A stretch of 64,000 nt of DNA from Branchiibius sp. NY16-3462-2 (GCF_001594145.1 NZ_LVCF01000007.1:62001-126000); one strand, 5' to 3'. Positions 8,395 through 17,339 are shown, counted from the stretch's first letter. Numbers and translations: made by a program. Notes: generated by a model from the sequence alone, not told the origin.

Positions 8395-9782
8395 ATTTCG
8401 TTGGTTTTGCCGAGCAGCGCTCGCACGTCCGAGGCAGTCATGATCGAGCCGGTCGCGATGACACCGGCACCCACACCGGCGTCGTCGGCCAGGGCGGCCG
8501 CCCGGTCCAGGGCGTCGACGAGCACGGGTTCGATCCGCACGCGGTCCTCCCCGAAGATCTCGATCGCCAACTCCCCCAGCGCCTGGGCCGGCAGCGACCT
8601 GGGTGAGGAGTTGCGGGTGACGACGACTTCGTCCAGAACCGGCTCGAGGGTCTGCAGCATCGACTCGGCATCCTTGTCGGCCAGGACCGCGAGGACGCCG
8701 ACCAGGTGGGTGAACGCGAACGAGTCGGTCAGCGCCTCCGCCAACGCGATGGCACCGCCGGCGTTGTGCGCAGCATCGACCAGCACGGTGGGGCTGCGCC
8801 GCACGATCTCCAACCGGCCCGGCGAGGTGACGGCCGCGAGTGCGGACTGCAGCAACTCCAGATCCAGTGGCTGCTCCCCGCCGCCGATGAACGCCTCGAC
8901 CGCGGCGATGGCCGTGGCGACGTTGTGCGCCTGGTAGTCACCGAAGAGTGGCACGAACAGATCGGGGTAGATGGCGGCAAGACCCTGCACCGTGATCTGC
9001 TGACCGCCGACCGCCTGGTCGCGCTCGGTGACCAGGAAAGCCTCGTCCTCGCGCAGCATCGTGGCCTCGACAACGACGACGTGCTCGCGGATGACCTCAT
9101 CGACCTCGGGCAGTTGCCGACCGATGACAGCCAGCGCGCCCGGTTTGATGATGGCCCGCTTCTCGGTGGCGATCTCCTCGACGGTGTCGCCGAGCAGCCG
9201 GGTGTGGTCCAGGGAGATCGGCGTGATCACCGCGACCTTGCCGTCGGCGACGTTGGTCGCGTCCCACAGGCCGCCCAGCCCAACCTCGACGATTGCGACA
9301 TCCACGGGCGCGTCCGCGAACGCGGCGTAGGCGATGATGACCAGCAGTTCGAAATAGGTGGTGCGGGGACCGCCTTCGGCGACCGAACGCTCATCGACGA
9401 TCTGCACGTAAGGCATCACCTCGTCGTACGTCGCGACGAACGTCTCGGGGTCAATCGGCTGGCCGTTGAACGCGATCCGCTCCCTGATGTCGTGCAGGTG
9501 CGGGGAGGTCATCCGCCCGGTGTTCAGCCCGATCTCGCGCAGGATGCGCTCGATCACCCGGGTCGTGGTGGTCTTGCCGTTGGTGCCGGTCAGGTGGATC
9601 ACCGGGAAGGCGTCCTGCGGGTCACCGAGCAACTCCATCACCTGCCGGACCCGCTCCAATGACGGCTCGGGCATGTTCTCCGGCGCCCGGGAGTTCAGGT
9701 CGCGTTCGATCTCATCGAGCCGCTTGCGCAACTCCAGCTTGCGCTCGGCCTCGCGGCGCGCCGCGTCAGGAGCCCCACTCAT
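8391..9782 (-). CDS. folC: Folylpolyglutamate synthase / dihydrofolate synthase
   Basis: Adds glutamate to dihydropteroate and then to tetrahydrofolates with ATP, in the cytoplasm. The 463-residue product has the P-loop GTNGKTTTTR (residues 66-75), MTSPHLHDIRERIAFNG, the Mur-ligase middle domain (VGLGGLWDATN, ITPISLDHTRLLGDTVEEIA), and the C-terminal domain with DAAHNAGGAIALAEAL. An N-terminal charged helix (about 30 residues) precedes the core. The ATG overlaps the ileS stop as ATGA, and its stop overlaps the DUF4233 start, so translation is probably coupled along the operon. Confidence 0.96.
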   Translation of the reverse strand: MSGAPDAARREAERKLELRKRLDEIERDLNSRAPENMPEPSLERVRQVMELLGDPQDAFPVIHLTGTNGKTTTTRVIERILREIGLNTGRMTSPHLHDIRERIAFNGQPIDPETFVATYDEVMPYVQIVDERSVAEGGPRTTYFELLVIIAYAAFADAPVDVAIVEVGLGGLWDATNVADGKVAVITPISLDHTRLLGDTVEEIATEKRAIIKPGALAVIGRQLPEVDEVIREHVVVVEATMLREDEAFLVTERDQAVGGQQITVQGLAAIYPDLFVPLFGDYQAHNVATAIAAVEAFIGGGEQPLDLELLQSALAAVTSPGRLEIVRRSPTVLVDAAHNAGGAIALAEALTDSFAFTHLVGVLAVLADKDAESMLQTLEPVLDEVVVTRNSSPRSLPAQALGELAIEIFGEDRVRIEPVLVDALDRAAALADDAGVGAGVIATGSIMTASDVRALLGKTNEI

Positions 9783-12700
9783 GCTTTCTGCACCACGATC
9801 TGCGCCTTCTTCCCGTCTGCGAGGTCGACCGGTTCGGCATCGACCGGTGTGCCGGTCGGCGCGGCGCCGACGCTCACCGCCAGCGTCTCACCCATCACCA
9901 GTGCTTGGTGCGCCGCAAGGGCGGCCAGCACGTCGGTGTCCCCGACGACCGTCAACGAGATCCGGTCCCCGACGTCCAGCCCGGCATCGCGTCGGGCTTG
10001 CTGTACGGCGCGCACCAGGTCCCGCGCGAGACCCTCACCGCGCAACTCGTCGGTGATCTCGGTGTCCAGCACGACGAACCCGCCACCGGGCAGCATCGCG
10101 GGCGCACCGGCACCGGAGTCTTCGGAAACGACTGTCTCCAGGGTGTATTCACCTTCCTGGAGGGCAAGACCGCCGCTGCTCACCGTGCCGTCCTCGGCGA
10201 CGGACCAGTCGCCGGACTTGCTGCCCTTGATGGCCCGTTGGACGTCCTTGCCCAGCCGCGGACCCGCGGCCCGGGCGTTGACCGACAGCCGCTGCGCCAC
10301 GCCGTACTCCTGCGCTCCGGCACTGGCCAGGTCTGCGAAGGTGACCTTCTTGACGTTCACCTCGTCAGCGATCAACGCCGAGAACGGTTGCAGTGCAGCC
10401 GGATCGGCCGTGACCACCGTCAACTCGTTGAGCGGCAGACGTACCCGCAGGCCGCGTGCCTTGCGCAGCGCGGAGGTCGTCGAGCAGACCTGGCGCACCT
10501 GGTCCATCGCGGCCACCAGGTCCGGATCGGCCGGAAGGTCGTCCGCCTCCGGCCAGTCGGTCAGGTGCACCGATCGACCGCCGGTGAGACCCCGCCACAC
10601 CTGCTCCGTGGTGAACGGAAGTAGCGGTGCCGCAACGCGATTCACGACTTCGAGCACGGTGTAGAGGGTGTCGAAGGCGGCAGTGTCCGCTGCGGAGCCC
10701 GTGGCCCAGAACCGATCGCGCGAGCGGCGGATGTACCAGTTGGTCAGCACGTCGACGAAGCCGGCGACGGCCTCGCACGCACCGGCGATGTCGTACTCGT
10801 CCATCCGGGTGGTCATGTCCACGACGAGATCGTGGGTCTTGGCCAACAGGTAGCGGTCCAGCAGATCGGTGCTGTCGGTGCGCCACGTCGCCTCGTAACC
10901 GTTCTCCCCGAAAGAGTTCGCATAGAGGGAGAAGAAGTACCAACTGCTCCACAGCGGGATCATCACCTGCCGCACACCGTCACGGATGCCCTGCTCGGTC
11001 ACCGCGAGGTTGCCGCCGCGCAGGATCGGGCTGGCCATCAGGAACCAGCGCATTGCGTCGGCGCCGTCGCGATCGAAGACCTCGTTGACGTCGGGATAGT
11101 TGCGCAGCGACTTGGACATCTTCAGCCCGTCACTGCCTAGCACGATGCCGTGGCAGATGACGTTCTCGAACGCCGGCTTGTCGAACAGCGCCGAGGCCAG
11201 GATGTGCAGCGTGTAGAACCAGCCGCGGGTCTGCCCGATGTATTCGACGATGAAGTCGGCCGGATAGTGGTGCTCGAACCAGTCAGCGTTCTCGAACGGG
11301 TAATGCACCTGGCCGTAGGGCATCGAGCCGGAGTCGAACCACACGTCGAGCACATCGGGCACCCGGCGCATCACCGACTGACCCGTGGGGTCGTCGGGGT
11401 TCCGGCGCGTCAGCTCGTCGATGTAGGGGCGGTGCAGATCGGTGACCTCGACGCCGAAGTCGCGCTGCAACTCCTCCAACGAGCCGTACACGTCGATCCG
11501 CGGATAGGCTGGGTCGTCCGAGCGCCACACCGGAACGGGGCTGCCCCAGAAGCGGTTTCGGGTGATCGACCAGTCGCGGGCGTTTTCCAGCCACTTGCCG
11601 AACTGGCCGTCGCGCACGTTGCCCGGCACCCAGTTGATCAGTTGGTTGTTGGCCAGCATCCGGTCCTTGAACTTCGTGACCTCGACGAACCACGAGCTCA
11701 CCGCCATGTAGATCAGCGGGTTCCGGCACCGCCAGCAGTGCGGGTAGGAGTGGTCGTAGGTCTCGCGGCGCAGCAGCACGGTGCCCTCGGTGGTGCGGCC
11801 ACCGCCCAGCCCCTTGGTCTGCGACTTGAGGTCGTCGATGATGTGCGGACTGGCGTCGAAAACCTGCATCCCGGCGTATTCCTGCACCGGGAAGGTGAAC
11901 TTGCCGTCGGCACCCACGGGCACCACGGACTCGATGCCGTGGGCGTCGGCCAGCACCTTGTCCTCCTCACCGAAGGCCGGCGCGAGGTGCACGATGCCGG
12001 TGCCGTCCTCGGTGGTGACGTAGTCGGCGGCGAGCATCACGTGACTGTTCGGGTGGCCGACGTAGTAGTCGAAGGGCGGGGTGTAGCGACGACCCACCAG
12101 TTCAGATCCCTTGAGCCGCTGCACGATTCGCTCGGCGACGTCTTCGCCGAGTTCCCGTGCGTACGCCGCGAGGCGGGCTTCGGCGAGGACGTAACGCTCC
12201 GTTTTGCCGGTGAAGTCGGATTCGACCACGACGTAGTCGATGTCCGGGTGCACGGCCATTGCCAGGTTCGACGGCAAGGTCCAGGGCGTCGTGGTCCAGA
12301 TCAGCGCCAGTTCGCCGGTCTCCAGCCGGTAGCCGACGGTGACCGCCGGGTCCTGGCGCATCTGGTAGACGTCCTCGTCCATCCGCAACTCGTGGTTGGA
12401 CAGCGGGGTCTCGTCGTTCCAGCAGTAGGGCAGCACGCGGAAGCCCTCGTAGATCAGGCCCTTGTCGTAGAGGCTCTTGAAGACCCAGAGCACCGACTCC
12501 ATGAAGGTCAGGTTCAGCGTCTTGTAGTCGTTCTCGAAGTCGACCCACCGGCCCATCCGGTGGACGTACTCCTCCCACTCCCCCGTGTAGCGCAGCACCG
12601 AAGCGCGCGCGGCGTCGTTGAACTTGTCGACCCCCATCTCGAGGATCTCGTCCTTGGTCTTCAGTCCCAGTTGCCGCATCGCCTCCAACTCGGCGGGCAG

Positions 12701-13027
12701 CCCGTGGGTGTCCCACCCGAAGCGGCGTTCGACCCGCTTGCCGCGCATGGTCTGATAGCGCGGCACGAGGTCCTTGACGTATCCGGTCAGCAGGTGGCCG
12801 TAATGCGGCAGGCCGTTGGCGAACGGCGGGCCGTCGTAGAAGACGAACTCGTTGTTACCGTCCGTGCCCGGATCGCGTGCCTCCACCGACGCGCAGAAGG
12901 TGTCGTCGCGCTGCCAGTAGTCCAGGACCGCCTGCTCGATGGCCGGGAACTTCGGCGTGGCCGCGACACCGCGCGCGGCGTCGTCGGGCGCGGTCAGATC
13001 GACCTTGGGATACACGTTGCCGGACAT
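9779..13027 (-). CDS. ileS: Isoleucyl-tRNA synthetase
   Basis: Charges tRNA-Ile with isoleucine and edits valine. The 1082-residue product has the class I signatures PPFANGLPHYGHLL (HYGH at 75-78) and KMSKS (636-640), the long CP1 editing insert between them, an anticodon-binding domain, and a C-terminal extension. Its length and the sequence RFGWDTHGLPAELE place it in the type 2 (eukaryote-like) IleS group, a class known for low mupirocin sensitivity; that property is inferred. It is the first gene of ileS-folC-DUF4233-uppP-ndk and is preceded by a T-box leader. The AAGGTG ribosome-binding site lies in a segment that can pair with the T-box core. Confidence 0.97.
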   Translation of the reverse strand: MSGNVYPKVDLTAPDDAARGVAATPKFPAIEQAVLDYWQRDDTFCASVEARDPGTDGNNEFVFYDGPPFANGLPHYGHLLTGYVKDLVPRYQTMRGKRVERRFGWDTHGLPAELEAMRQLGLKTKDEILEMGVDKFNDAARASVLRYTGEWEEYVHRMGRWVDFENDYKTLNLTFMESVLWVFKSLYDKGLIYEGFRVLPYCWNDETPLSNHELRMDEDVYQMRQDPAVTVGYRLETGELALIWTTTPWTLPSNLAMAVHPDIDYVVVESDFTGKTERYVLAEARLAAYARELGEDVAERIVQRLKGSELVGRRYTPPFDYYVGHPNSHVMLAADYVTTEDGTGIVHLAPAFGEEDKVLADAHGIESVVPVGADGKFTFPVQEYAGMQVFDASPHIIDDLKSQTKGLGGGRTTEGTVLLRRETYDHSYPHCWRCRNPLIYMAVSSWFVEVTKFKDRMLANNQLINWVPGNVRDGQFGKWLENARDWSITRNRFWGSPVPVWRSDDPAYPRIDVYGSLEELQRDFGVEVTDLHRPYIDELTRRNPDDPTGQSVMRRVPDVLDVWFDSGSMPYGQVHYPFENADWFEHHYPADFIVEYIGQTRGWFYTLHILASALFDKPAFENVICHGIVLGSDGLKMSKSLRNYPDVNEVFDRDGADAMRWFLMASPILRGGNLAVTEQGIRDGVRQVMIPLWSSWYFFSLYANSFGENGYEATWRTDSTDLLDRYLLAKTHDLVVDMTTRMDEYDIAGACEAVAGFVDVLTNWYIRRSRDRFWATGSAADTAAFDTLYTVLEVVNRVAAPLLPFTTEQVWRGLTGGRSVHLTDWPEADDLPADPDLVAAMDQVRQVCSTTSALRKARGLRVRLPLNELTVVTADPAALQPFSALIADEVNVKKVTFADLASAGAQEYGVAQRLSVNARAAGPRLGKDVQRAIKGSKSGDWSVAEDGTVSSGGLALQEGEYTLETVVSEDSGAGAPAMLPGGGFVVLDTEITDELRGEGLARDLVRAVQQARRDAGLDVGDRISLTVVGDTDVLAALAAHQALVMGETLAVSVGAAPTGTPVDAEPVDLADGKKAQIVVQKA

Positions 13028-13260
13028 CGGGTGGCACCTTCGCTAGCTCGTCGCTCTCATCGGTGCGAGGACGAAGGACGCATCCTCCGCGGTACCACCC
13101 CGCTTGCCGGCGCTGACGCGACGGCCGCTTCGCCCGCTTTGCAACGAGCTTGAGCTGTCACGGGCTCGTCCCGTCCGGTTCTAGTAGGCGGTCACCCGCT
13201 GTTCTTCCGGAAGCTCGCCGCTGATGACGGCTCGAACGCTGTTGCCGATCAGTGTACGGC
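13028..13260 (-). promoter_or_regulatory. T-box riboswitch leader of ileS (translational type)
   Basis: The leader contains the invariant T-box core GGGTGGTACCGCGG (13087-13100), whose UGG bulge pairs with the free CCA end of uncharged tRNA. Further upstream are the actinobacterial Stem II element CTACTAGAACCGGACGGG (around 13164-13181) and a short Stem I, in which GTC-ATC-AGC offers an AUC isoleucine specifier (13223-13225). The core segment GGGTGGTACC (13091-13100) is complementary over ten pairs, one of them a wobble, to GGTGCCACCC (13029-13038). That second segment overlaps the AAGGTG ribosome-binding site just before the ileS ATG. No terminator with a T run is present, so control should act on translation, as known for actinobacterial ileS T boxes. 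The exact 5' end is not determined. Confidence 0.92.
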
Positions 13261-13293
13261 GCGCCGCCCGCCCCCCGCGAATGCGTTTCGCCG

Positions 13294-13366
13294 ACCAGAT
13301 GCGCGGGTTATCGACAGCTGCGCGGTTTACAACCCGCGCATCTGCGAACAACCCGCGCGTCTGCAG
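13294..13366. repeat. Copy 1 of a 72-73 bp hairpin repeat
   Basis: A perfect 14-bp inverted repeat, CAGATGCGCGGGTT (13296-13309) with AACCCGCGCATCTG (13331-13344), encloses a 21-base spacer. A third, slightly degenerate arm AACCCGCGCGTCTG follows at 13350-13363. A second copy lies at 13911-13982, differing by one missing T. The structure is like REP/BIME elements. This copy lies between the GNAT stop and the ileS T-box leader. Confidence 0.9.
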
Positions 13367-13380
13367 CTGGCTACGGGCGG

Positions 13381-13896
13381 CTACGTCCGGTCGAGACCCA
13401 TGATCTGAGTATTGGGTTGCAGACTCCCCAACCTTCCCCACCCATTCCTTAGGTAGAGGCGGACGGCAGGATCGCTGTCATCGTCACTGGTGCTGAGCAG
13501 GCATCGACGTCGAACACCGTCGAGCAGACGGTCGTGAAGCGCCTGGCCTACGCCCTTGCCGCGGTCGCTTGGACGGACGGCAAGTTCCACGAACTCGAAA
13601 TGGCCGCCGATCCACTGTGCAGCCACCCCTGCCGGCAATGCTTCGGCCGCAGCGTCCGACCACCACTGGCCGCGCTGGCCGATGTACCCCCACGAGAACC
13701 CAACGACGTGATCGCTGCGTCGCGCCAGGGCGAGACGATATCCGTCTCGGCGAGCATGCCGTTCGAACAGGTCGGAGCGCCACGCTTCGTAGCTGGAGAC
13801 GTCGCCGAACACCTCGTCGTAACACGGCCAGACGGTCGGGCCCAGGGACACGGCGGCCTCACCAGTCACCACGGAGATAGCGATGTCCTGCTGCAT
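13381..13896 (-). CDS. GNAT family N-acetyltransferase
   Basis: A 171-residue acetyltransferase of the GNAT fold, which transfers acetyl from acetyl-CoA to an amine of unknown identity. The acetyl-CoA binding motif A is ELAVRPSDRGKGVGQALHDRLL (about residues 104-125, with R/G-x-G-x-G/A as RGKGVG). The C-terminal part DDSDPAVRLYLRNGWGRLG is the usual motif B, with the Tyr that acts as general acid in many members. The gene is bracketed by two nearly identical 72-73 bp repeats and interrupts an otherwise housekeeping region, which suggests an acquired cassette. Its start codon at 13896 is ATG. The substrate cannot be inferred. Confidence 0.9.
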   Translation of the reverse strand: MQQDIAISVVTGEAAVSLGPTVWPCYDEVFGDVSSYEAWRSDLFERHARRDGYRLALARRSDHVVGFSWGYIGQRGQWWSDAAAEALPAGVAAQWIGGHFEFVELAVRPSDRGKGVGQALHDRLLDGVRRRCLLSTSDDDSDPAVRLYLRNGWGRLGSLQPNTQIMGLDRT

Positions 13897-13910
13897 CTAT
13901 CCGCCTTCCA

Positions 13911-13982
13911 ACCAGATGCGCGGGTATCGACAGCTGCGCGGTTTACAACCCGCGCATCTGCGAACAACCCGCGCGTCTGCAG
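13911..13982. repeat. Copy 2 of a 72-73 bp hairpin repeat
   Basis: Same orientation as copy 1 and identical except for one deleted T in the first arm (GCGGGTATCG against GCGGGTTATCG). It keeps the inverted arm AACCCGCGCATCTG at 13947-13960 and the third arm after it. It lies between the start of the GNAT gene and the stop of the GAD-like gene. Confidence 0.9.
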
Positions 13983-13995
13983 CCCAGCAGCCGCC

Positions 13996-14589
13996 TTAAG
14001 AGTGAAGCCGCGCCGCCGACGCATGGATCGCGATCAGCTGGGCGACCCCGTCACCCTTGTCCAGCGAATCCGGGGACACCTGCCCGCCATCGACCAACGC
14101 CGGCGTGAAGTAGTAGGTCTCCCCCTCGGCCAGCGGACCCAGTTTCGAGCGCGCACCATCGCGCGGTCCGGCAAGGTCGGCCAGATGCGACGACGGCCCG
14201 GGCAGATGGTCGTTGAAGAAGGAAGCGACGTCCGAAGCCACGACCGCATTGACCTGGAAGTGCGGGTCGAGGCACTCCACAACTCCGTCCGGCGTCACGT
14301 GGTAGAGGTGCCCGAAACTGCTGACCGCGATCGGCACACTGACCACACCGGCCCCGAACCACGCCTGCAGCGCCGGCAGCCACACCCCCGGGTCGACGAC
14401 CGCCAGGCGCTGCTGACCGTAGAACCCCAGGCCGTGCACGCGCCACAACTGGACGAGTTCGTGGGGAACCAGGCCCTCGGCGTACGTCAAGAAGTCCTCG
14501 TCCGGCACCTCGACGCCCGGGTCCGGCGGCAGGGCGGCGACGAAGGGTTCGAGCACGATCGGCTCAGGGGAGAAATCAGACTCGGTCAC
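13996..14589 (-). CDS. GAD-like / DUF1851 domain protein (immunity-like)
   Basis: The 197-residue product resembles proteins with a GAD-like domain followed by DUF1851 (T6SS immunity Tdi1-type C-terminus). It has the early segment VPDEDFLTYAEGLVPHELVQ then LWRVHGLGFYGQQRLAVVDP (about residues 27-66), a middle beta segment VSVPIAVSSFGHLYHVTPDG, and a C-terminal part with GPLAEGETYYFTPALVDGG. Such proteins are often immunity partners of nuclease or ADP-ribosylating toxins, but no toxin gene is next to it. Start is GTG at 14589. It lies beside a repeat-bracketed GNAT gene and diverges from valS. Family recognition is by pattern memory, so moderate confidence. Confidence 0.6.
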   Translation of the reverse strand: MTESDFSPEPIVLEPFVAALPPDPGVEVPDEDFLTYAEGLVPHELVQLWRVHGLGFYGQQRLAVVDPGVWLPALQAWFGAGVVSVPIAVSSFGHLYHVTPDGVVECLDPHFQVNAVVASDVASFFNDHLPGPSSHLADLAGPRDGARSKLGPLAEGETYYFTPALVDGGQVSPDSLDKGDGVAQLIAIHASAARLHS

Positions 14590-14662
14590 GACGCCAATCT
14601 AACCGGGCACGCACCGCAACGCCGGGAAACCGATTCGCTCGCGTCGCGGTGCGGATGGGACG

Positions 14663-17305
14663 ATGGGAGGTATGACTGATCCCACCAACGCCGCACCGCA
14701 GGGCATCCCCGACAAGCCGACCGTCGACGGCCTCGAGGAGCGCTGGGGCGCGGTATGGCAGGAGCAGAACACCTACACCTTCGACCGTGCGCGGGCGCTG
14801 ACCGGACCCCGGGAACAGCTCTTCGTGATCGACACCCCGCCGCCGACGGCCAGCGGCAGCCTGCACGTGGGGCACGTCTTCTCCTACACCCACACCGACT
14901 GCATGGCCCGCTACCAGCGGATGCGCGGCAAGGAGGTGTTCTACCCGATCGGTTGGGACGACAACGGTCTGCCCACCGAGCGCCGGGTGCAGAACTACTA
15001 CGGCGTACGCGGTGACTCGACCAAGGACTACATCCCCGACTACACCCCGCCGCTGCAGGGCGCGCAGGGCAAGTCGGTCAAGGCCGCCGACCAGCAGCCG
15101 ATCAGCCGCGCCAACTTCATCGAGTTGTGCGATGAGCTGACGGTCAAGGACGAGGAGACCTTCGAGTCGCTCTTCCGCCGCCTGGGGATCTCCTTCGACT
15201 GGTCCCAGAGCTACCGCACCATCGACGAGCGCTCGCGTGCGGTCGCGCAGCAGGCATTCCTGCACAACGTGCAGCGGGGCGAGGCCTACCAGGCCGAGGC
15301 GCCCGGGCTGTGGGATGTCACCTTCCAGACCGCCGTGGCGCAGGCCGAGTTGGAGGCGCGCGACTATCCGGGCGCCTACCACCGGGTGGCGTTCCATGCC
15401 GCCGACGGCCCGATCTACATCGAGACCACCCGCCCGGAGTTGATCCCGTCCGTGGTGGCCCTGATTGCGCACCCGGACGATGAGAGGTACGCCGATCGAT
15501 TCGGTACGACGGTGACCTCGCCCCTGTTCGGGGTCGAGGTGCCGATCCTCGCCCACAGTGCCGCCGAGCCGGACAAGGGTGCCGGTATCGCGATGTGCTG
15601 CACCTTCGGTGACCTGACCGACGTGATGTGGTGGCGCGAGTTGCAGCTGCCGATCCGCTCCCTGGTGACCCGCAACGGCCGGATGCAGGCCGAGACCCCC
15701 GACTGGATCGCCGGTGGCCCGGGCGAGGAGCTCTACGCCGACAAGCTGGCCACCAAGACCATGTTCTCGGCCCGCGAGGCCGTGGTGGACGCGCTGCGTG
15801 AGTCCGGCGACCTGGACGGCGAGCCGAAGCCCACCCAGCGCAAGGCCAACTTCTACGAGAAGGGCGACAAGCCGCTGGAGATCGTGACCAGCCGGCAGTG
15901 GTACATCCGCAACGGCGGCCGCGACGCCGATCTGCGCGACGCCCTCATCAAGCGCGGTGAGCAGATCGACTTCCACCCCGCCTTCATGCGCAGCCGCTAC
16001 ACCAACTGGGTGGCCGGCCTGAACGGCGACTGGTTGATCAGCCGCCAGCGCTTCTTCGGCGTGCCCTTCCCGGTCTGGTATCCCGTGGATGCCGACGGCG
16101 AGACCGACTACGAGCACCCGATCCTGGCCGCTGAGGACACCTTGCCGGTGGACCCGGCAACCGACGTACCGCCCGGTTTCGCGCCCGAACAGCGAGGTGT
16201 CGCAGGCGGATTCGTCGGCGACCCGGACATCATGGACACCTGGGCGACCTCCTCCCTCACCCCGCAGATCGTCCTCGGCTGGCCGGTCGCCAGCGACGCC
16301 GGCGGCCGCAACGACGCGGAGTTCTTCGAGGCCGCGTTCCCGGCCGACATGCGCCCGCAGGCGCACGACATCATCCGGACGTGGTTGTTCTCCACGGTCG
16401 TGCGCAGCCACTTCGAGCACGACAGCGTGCCGTGGACCAACGCTGCGATCAGCGGCTGGATCCTGGACCCGGACCGCAAGAAGATGTCCAAGTCCAAGGG
16501 CAACGCCGAGACCCCCGAGGACGTCGTGCAGCAACACGGCGCCGACGCCGTGCGCTACTGGGCCGCGTCCGGCCGCCTGGGCACCGACGCGGCGTACGAC
16601 ACGGGTCAGATGAAGGTCGGCCGACGCCTGGCGATGAAACTGCTCAACGCCAGCAAGTTCGCGCTCACCATGGGCCGGCCCGAGGGCGACCTGGCAGCGC
16701 AGGTCACCCACCCGCTGGACCTGGGGATGCTCGCCAATCTGCGCACGGTCGTGCAGGACGCCACGCGGGGCTTCGAGTCGTGGGACTACACCCGCTCGCT
16801 GGAGTTGACCGAGCAGTTCTTCTGGACCTTCTGCGATGACTACATCGAGTTGGTGAAGGACCGCGCGTACGGCGCTCAGGGTCCAGAAGCGGCCGCGAGC
16901 GCGCAGGCCGCGCTGCGGATCGCCCTCGATGTCCAGTTGCGGTTGTTCGCACCGTTCCTGCCCTACGCGACCGAAGAGGTGTGGTCGTGGTGGCAGTCCG
17001 GCTCGGTGCACCGCGCGCCGTGGCCGCTGCCGGAAGAGTGCGGCGAGGGCGGCGACCCGGCCGCTTTGGAAGCCCTGGGAGCAGCGCTCGCCGGAATCCG
17101 CAAGGCCAAGTCGGACGCCAAGCTCGGCATGCGGGCCCAGGTGACCGCGATGACCCTGGCGGCTCCGGCGACAACGCAGGACCTGGTGCGTGCCGCCGAG
17201 GCGGATCTGCGGGCCGCCGGCAAGGTGACTGATCTGACGTACGCCGATGGGCAGGTCCTGGAGGTCCGTGACGTCGAGTTGGTGCCCCCGCCGCCGCGCA
17301 ACTAA
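14663..17305 (+). CDS. valS: Valyl-tRNA synthetase, archaeal-like type
   Basis: Charges tRNA-Val and edits threonine. The 880-residue product has the class I motifs PPPTASGSLHVGH (HVGH at 68-71) and KMSKS (607-611), with the editing domain between. The sequence after HIGH, RGKEVFYPIGWDDNGLPTER, and the long spacer region match the type 2 ValS of archaea and Rickettsia, not the common bacterial form with PPPNVTGSLHMGHA and WQPGTDHAG. An in-frame ATG at 14672 (MTDPTN) is a possible true start; neither start has an ideally spaced ribosome-binding site. It diverges from the GAD-like gene and is followed by the DUF4129-MoxR-DUF58 run. Confidence 0.96.
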   Translation: MGGMTDPTNAAPQGIPDKPTVDGLEERWGAVWQEQNTYTFDRARALTGPREQLFVIDTPPPTASGSLHVGHVFSYTHTDCMARYQRMRGKEVFYPIGWDDNGLPTERRVQNYYGVRGDSTKDYIPDYTPPLQGAQGKSVKAADQQPISRANFIELCDELTVKDEETFESLFRRLGISFDWSQSYRTIDERSRAVAQQAFLHNVQRGEAYQAEAPGLWDVTFQTAVAQAELEARDYPGAYHRVAFHAADGPIYIETTRPELIPSVVALIAHPDDERYADRFGTTVTSPLFGVEVPILAHSAAEPDKGAGIAMCCTFGDLTDVMWWRELQLPIRSLVTRNGRMQAETPDWIAGGPGEELYADKLATKTMFSAREAVVDALRESGDLDGEPKPTQRKANFYEKGDKPLEIVTSRQWYIRNGGRDADLRDALIKRGEQIDFHPAFMRSRYTNWVAGLNGDWLISRQRFFGVPFPVWYPVDADGETDYEHPILAAEDTLPVDPATDVPPGFAPEQRGVAGGFVGDPDIMDTWATSSLTPQIVLGWPVASDAGGRNDAEFFEAAFPADMRPQAHDIIRTWLFSTVVRSHFEHDSVPWTNAAISGWILDPDRKKMSKSKGNAETPEDVVQQHGADAVRYWAASGRLGTDAAYDTGQMKVGRRLAMKLLNASKFALTMGRPEGDLAAQVTHPLDLGMLANLRTVVQDATRGFESWDYTRSLELTEQFFWTFCDDYIELVKDRAYGAQGPEAAASAQAALRIALDVQLRLFAPFLPYATEEVWSWWQSGSVHRAPWPLPEECGEGGDPAALEALGAALAGIRKAKSDAKLGMRAQVTAMTLAAPATTQDLVRAAEADLRAAGKVTDLTYADGQVLEVRDVELVPPPPRN

Positions 17306-17339
17306 CCGCTTGGCGCTGGTCGCGGGCTAGGCTCGGCCT

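Noticed and set aside
11150..13153. A 667-codon open frame antisense to ileS
   Set aside because: Same reason: high GC content keeps the opposite frame open, and it would also run through the T-box leader.
13181..13441. An 86-codon open frame over the T-box leader
   Set aside because: It spans a structured RNA and one repeat copy; no ribosome-binding site or domain.
13294..13982. CRISPR array
   Set aside because: Only two copies of the repeat, more than 500 bases apart with a gene between, and no cas genes.
14576..17011. A long open frame (811 codons) antisense to valS
   Set aside because: It is the complement of a real synthetase with both catalytic motifs; its product is a low-complexity shadow of GC-rich codons with no domain.
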